Source of the DNA: Epinephelus fuscoguttatus
Taxonomy: Eukaryota > Chordata > Actinopteri > Perciformes > Serranidae
Reading direction: 5' to 3'
DNA length: 64,000 nucleotides
Assembly: GCF_011397635.1 (NCBI RefSeq)
Contig: NC_064763.1
Span: 21,899,437-21,963,436 of the forward strand
The notes under the pieces are model-generated. The model ran no database searches, was not told where the DNA came from, and was given only the letters and a program-made list of their open reading frames with translations. Positions 62,256 through 64,000 of the stretch are shown piece after piece. Position 1 is the first letter of the stretch; each line of letters begins with the position of its first letter. The position numbers were made by a program, and so were the translations under genes.

Positions 62256-63571
62256 GATCTGGATTTACCTAAGTCAGGTATCAGTGGAGATACACACTAT
62301 CCAATAAGTTCGGACTATTCACCTTTTCTTTTTGAGCCTATATATATAGGATTTAAATAACAACCCAGCATGTCATGTGTCTTGTAAAAATATAAATAAA
62401 CACCACTTAACAAACAAACAAACAAACACTGAACCCAAATGTACAGTCTGGTGGTTGATTGATTGTGATTAGAGTGATGAACTCTCACCCATCAACTGCC
62501 ACTTTAGTTGTACCTGTCGCATTCAAGTGCTGTCGGAATTGTCTAACTATTGCGCATGACAGGAAATACTCTGTGGTAATGTGGTATTATCTGCAAATAT
62601 AAGATGGAAATGTTTGATGATTGATGATTTGTTGCTTTCCTCGGTCTTAACATTGCAGTTAATTTTTTTGCAACTCTTTTTTTCTACTCCAAATCACAAT
62701 ACATTTTTTCACTTACATCTTGGCATAATTTCACACTTGTCTTAGTTGCATTTAAACACAATCCATTTCTCCCAATATTTTGTAAATTTTTATTGCTCAA
62801 GTCCTAAAATAAAAGTCTTTCTATACAGTATATTTCGTTTATAATCCCCAGCCATGTTGGAGCAAATGCTGGAGGATCAACTTGCAACCATTTGTCAGTT
62901 ATGGCTTTCACATTATAGTAAATTTAACATTTTTGGACTTGATTGGATAAAACAAGACATATGATTAAGTCATTTTAGGCTCTGGGATATTGTAACAGGC
63001 TTTTCACACTGTTTCATTTGTGTTCAATCAGTTATTAATTTTACTTTTTGCTGGTGACTTATTTATTGTATCTTGCTTGTGCTTCTTGTAATTGCACTAT
63101 CCTCGTGGGACTAATATAAGATTATCTTGTCTTTCTAATGTTTTGTAATCAAACAATTGATTGACTAATAAAGAAAATAATATATAGATTAAAAGGTAAT
63201 CCAAATACACCTGCTTTAAAATCTGGCATAAAGGTGTGCTCGATTTACAGACAACACACTTGTTCGAGCAGCACCTGAAGGCAGCACGTCTCAATACAGG
63301 AAGTCTCGAAACTTTTCAGCGTAGTGGCAGAAAACTTCTCCGCATCAGTGTGCACACGTAGACCTGCTGTTTGTTTGTGTGGGAGGTTGAAGATGGTCAG
63401 AAAGCGGTCAACTTAATATCGACAGACATTTTTTTCCCCCAGAAGCAGAGGAAGGTGGATATATGCGACAGACACGCCGCTAACTCTCGGTGAAGAAGAC
63501 ACAGCTCCAGCATTTTCTCTCTGACTGATACGAGACTGCGGCTGGCGAAAAGCCCGCTTTGAACATCGATA

Positions 63572-64000
63572 ATGTGGGAACAGGAGGAATTTGAGAAACA
63601 CTGGAGGAATGAATTTCCCGACGGAAAAGTCCCACAAATGGCGTTGAACTCCGTGGAGGACATCGAGTCGGAGCTGGAGGCGAGTAAAGCCAACCTGAAG
63701 AGGCTCCAGAAGGCTCTGGCGGAGGAGAAATTCAAGGTGATCTACCTGCAGACCACCATGGCTCGGCAGAAGAGAAGCGACCCGGAAAGGTTTGAAGGCA
63801 AAGATGAGAACTGTAACGCTGACACGTTTGGCTTCTCAAAGCCCGGGGATGTTCGGAAACCGCAGCGGCGGGACTGTGAGGTCGACGGGGCGAGGACCAA
63901 GGTGTCCGACCCTGGAGGCGTGAAGCTCCACGCGGCGGCAGGTAACACAGCAGGCGTCATGAGCTCCTTCGGGCGGGAGCGGGGCAGGTTCAGCGGCAAG
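63572..64000 (+). CDS. BCR/ABR family protein, N-terminal part (runs off the window)
   Basis: First 143 codons, open to the window edge. Residues about 4-70 match the BCR N-terminal coiled-coil oligomerisation domain: an EFEKHWRNEFPDG segment, then NSVEDIESELEASKANLKRL, then KFKVIYLQTTMARQK, comparable to human BCR from FAEAWKAQFPDS to MIYLQTLLAKEKKS. A low-complexity, charged stretch follows, again like BCR. The family's later domains (DH-PH RhoGEF, C2, RhoGAP) would lie beyond the window. BCR-type proteins regulate Rho/Rac GTPases. Because ASPA and ABR are both on human 17p13, this could be a long form of abr rather than bcr; the sequence here cannot decide. The ATG at 63572 is preceded by about 300 nt of likely 5' UTR and promoter sequence. 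Confidence 0.85.
   Translation, partial: MWEQEEFEKHWRNEFPDGKVPQMALNSVEDIESELEASKANLKRLQKALAEEKFKVIYLQTTMARQKRSDPERFEGKDENCNADTFGFSKPGDVRKPQRRDCEVDGARTKVSDPGGVKLHAAAGNTAGVMSSFGRERGRFSGK

Larger units (their letters stand above)
55310..63240. other. Gene-free, transposon-rich spacer between aspa and the BCR/ABR-like gene
   Basis: Holds at least six inverted-repeat elements, one LINE remnant and several microsatellites, listed separately. Between them the sequence is AT-rich with only short, unsupported open frames. Confidence 0.6.

Overview
This is animal nuclear DNA, almost certainly from a ray-finned (probably percomorph) teleost. Genes are split by GT-AG introns. The exons translate into vertebrate proteins close to human AKAP10, C11orf54, TAF1D, ASPA and BCR/ABR. 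The spacers hold CA/GT microsatellites, tRNA-like SINEs, L2- and RTE-type LINE tails and many short inverted-repeat DNA transposons typical of fish. There is no operon, CRISPR array, phage or plasmid feature. Exon chains were assembled by eye from splice signals, reading phase and remembered human proteins; no alignment or transcript was available.

Layout. (1) 1-2.6 kb: repeat-rich spacer. (2) 3.685-26.081 kb, minus strand: complete AKAP10 in 15 coding exons, encoding 616 residues with two RGS regions, a PKA-anchoring helix and a PDZ-ligand C-terminus. (3) 26.1-28.3 kb: spacer with SINE and LINE tails. (4) 28.511-31.809 kb, minus strand: complete C11orf54 (zinc ester hydrolase), 8 coding exons, 319 residues. 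(5) 33.613-39.850 kb, plus strand: a TAF1D-like gene, 5 exons, 959 residues, with a very long lysine-rich tail in its last exon; it lies head-to-head with C11orf54. (6) 40.4-42.3 kb: spacer with an AT-rich higher-order tandem repeat. (7) 42.338-54.367 kb, plus strand: complete aspartoacylase (ASPA), 6 exons, 315 residues, all examined active-site residues present. (8) 55.3-63.5 kb: transposon graveyard with nested elements. (9) 63.572-64.000 kb, plus strand: start of a BCR/ABR-family gene carrying the N-terminal oligomerisation domain, cut by the window edge.

The genes do not form one pathway: PKA anchoring, a soluble zinc hydrolase, a probable Pol I factor, N-acetylaspartate breakdown and Rho-GTPase regulation. 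The order is of interest for synteny: AKAP10, ASPA and ABR are on human 17p, while C11orf54 and TAF1D are neighbours on human 11q21.

I found no clearly new multi-gene system. The points most worth a second look are the TAF1D-like lysine tail, a non-canonical GC-AG intron in AKAP10, a valine in the AKAP10 anchoring helix at the site of the human I646V variant, an inverted pair of reverse-transcriptase fragments in a TAF1D intron, and several nested mobile elements.
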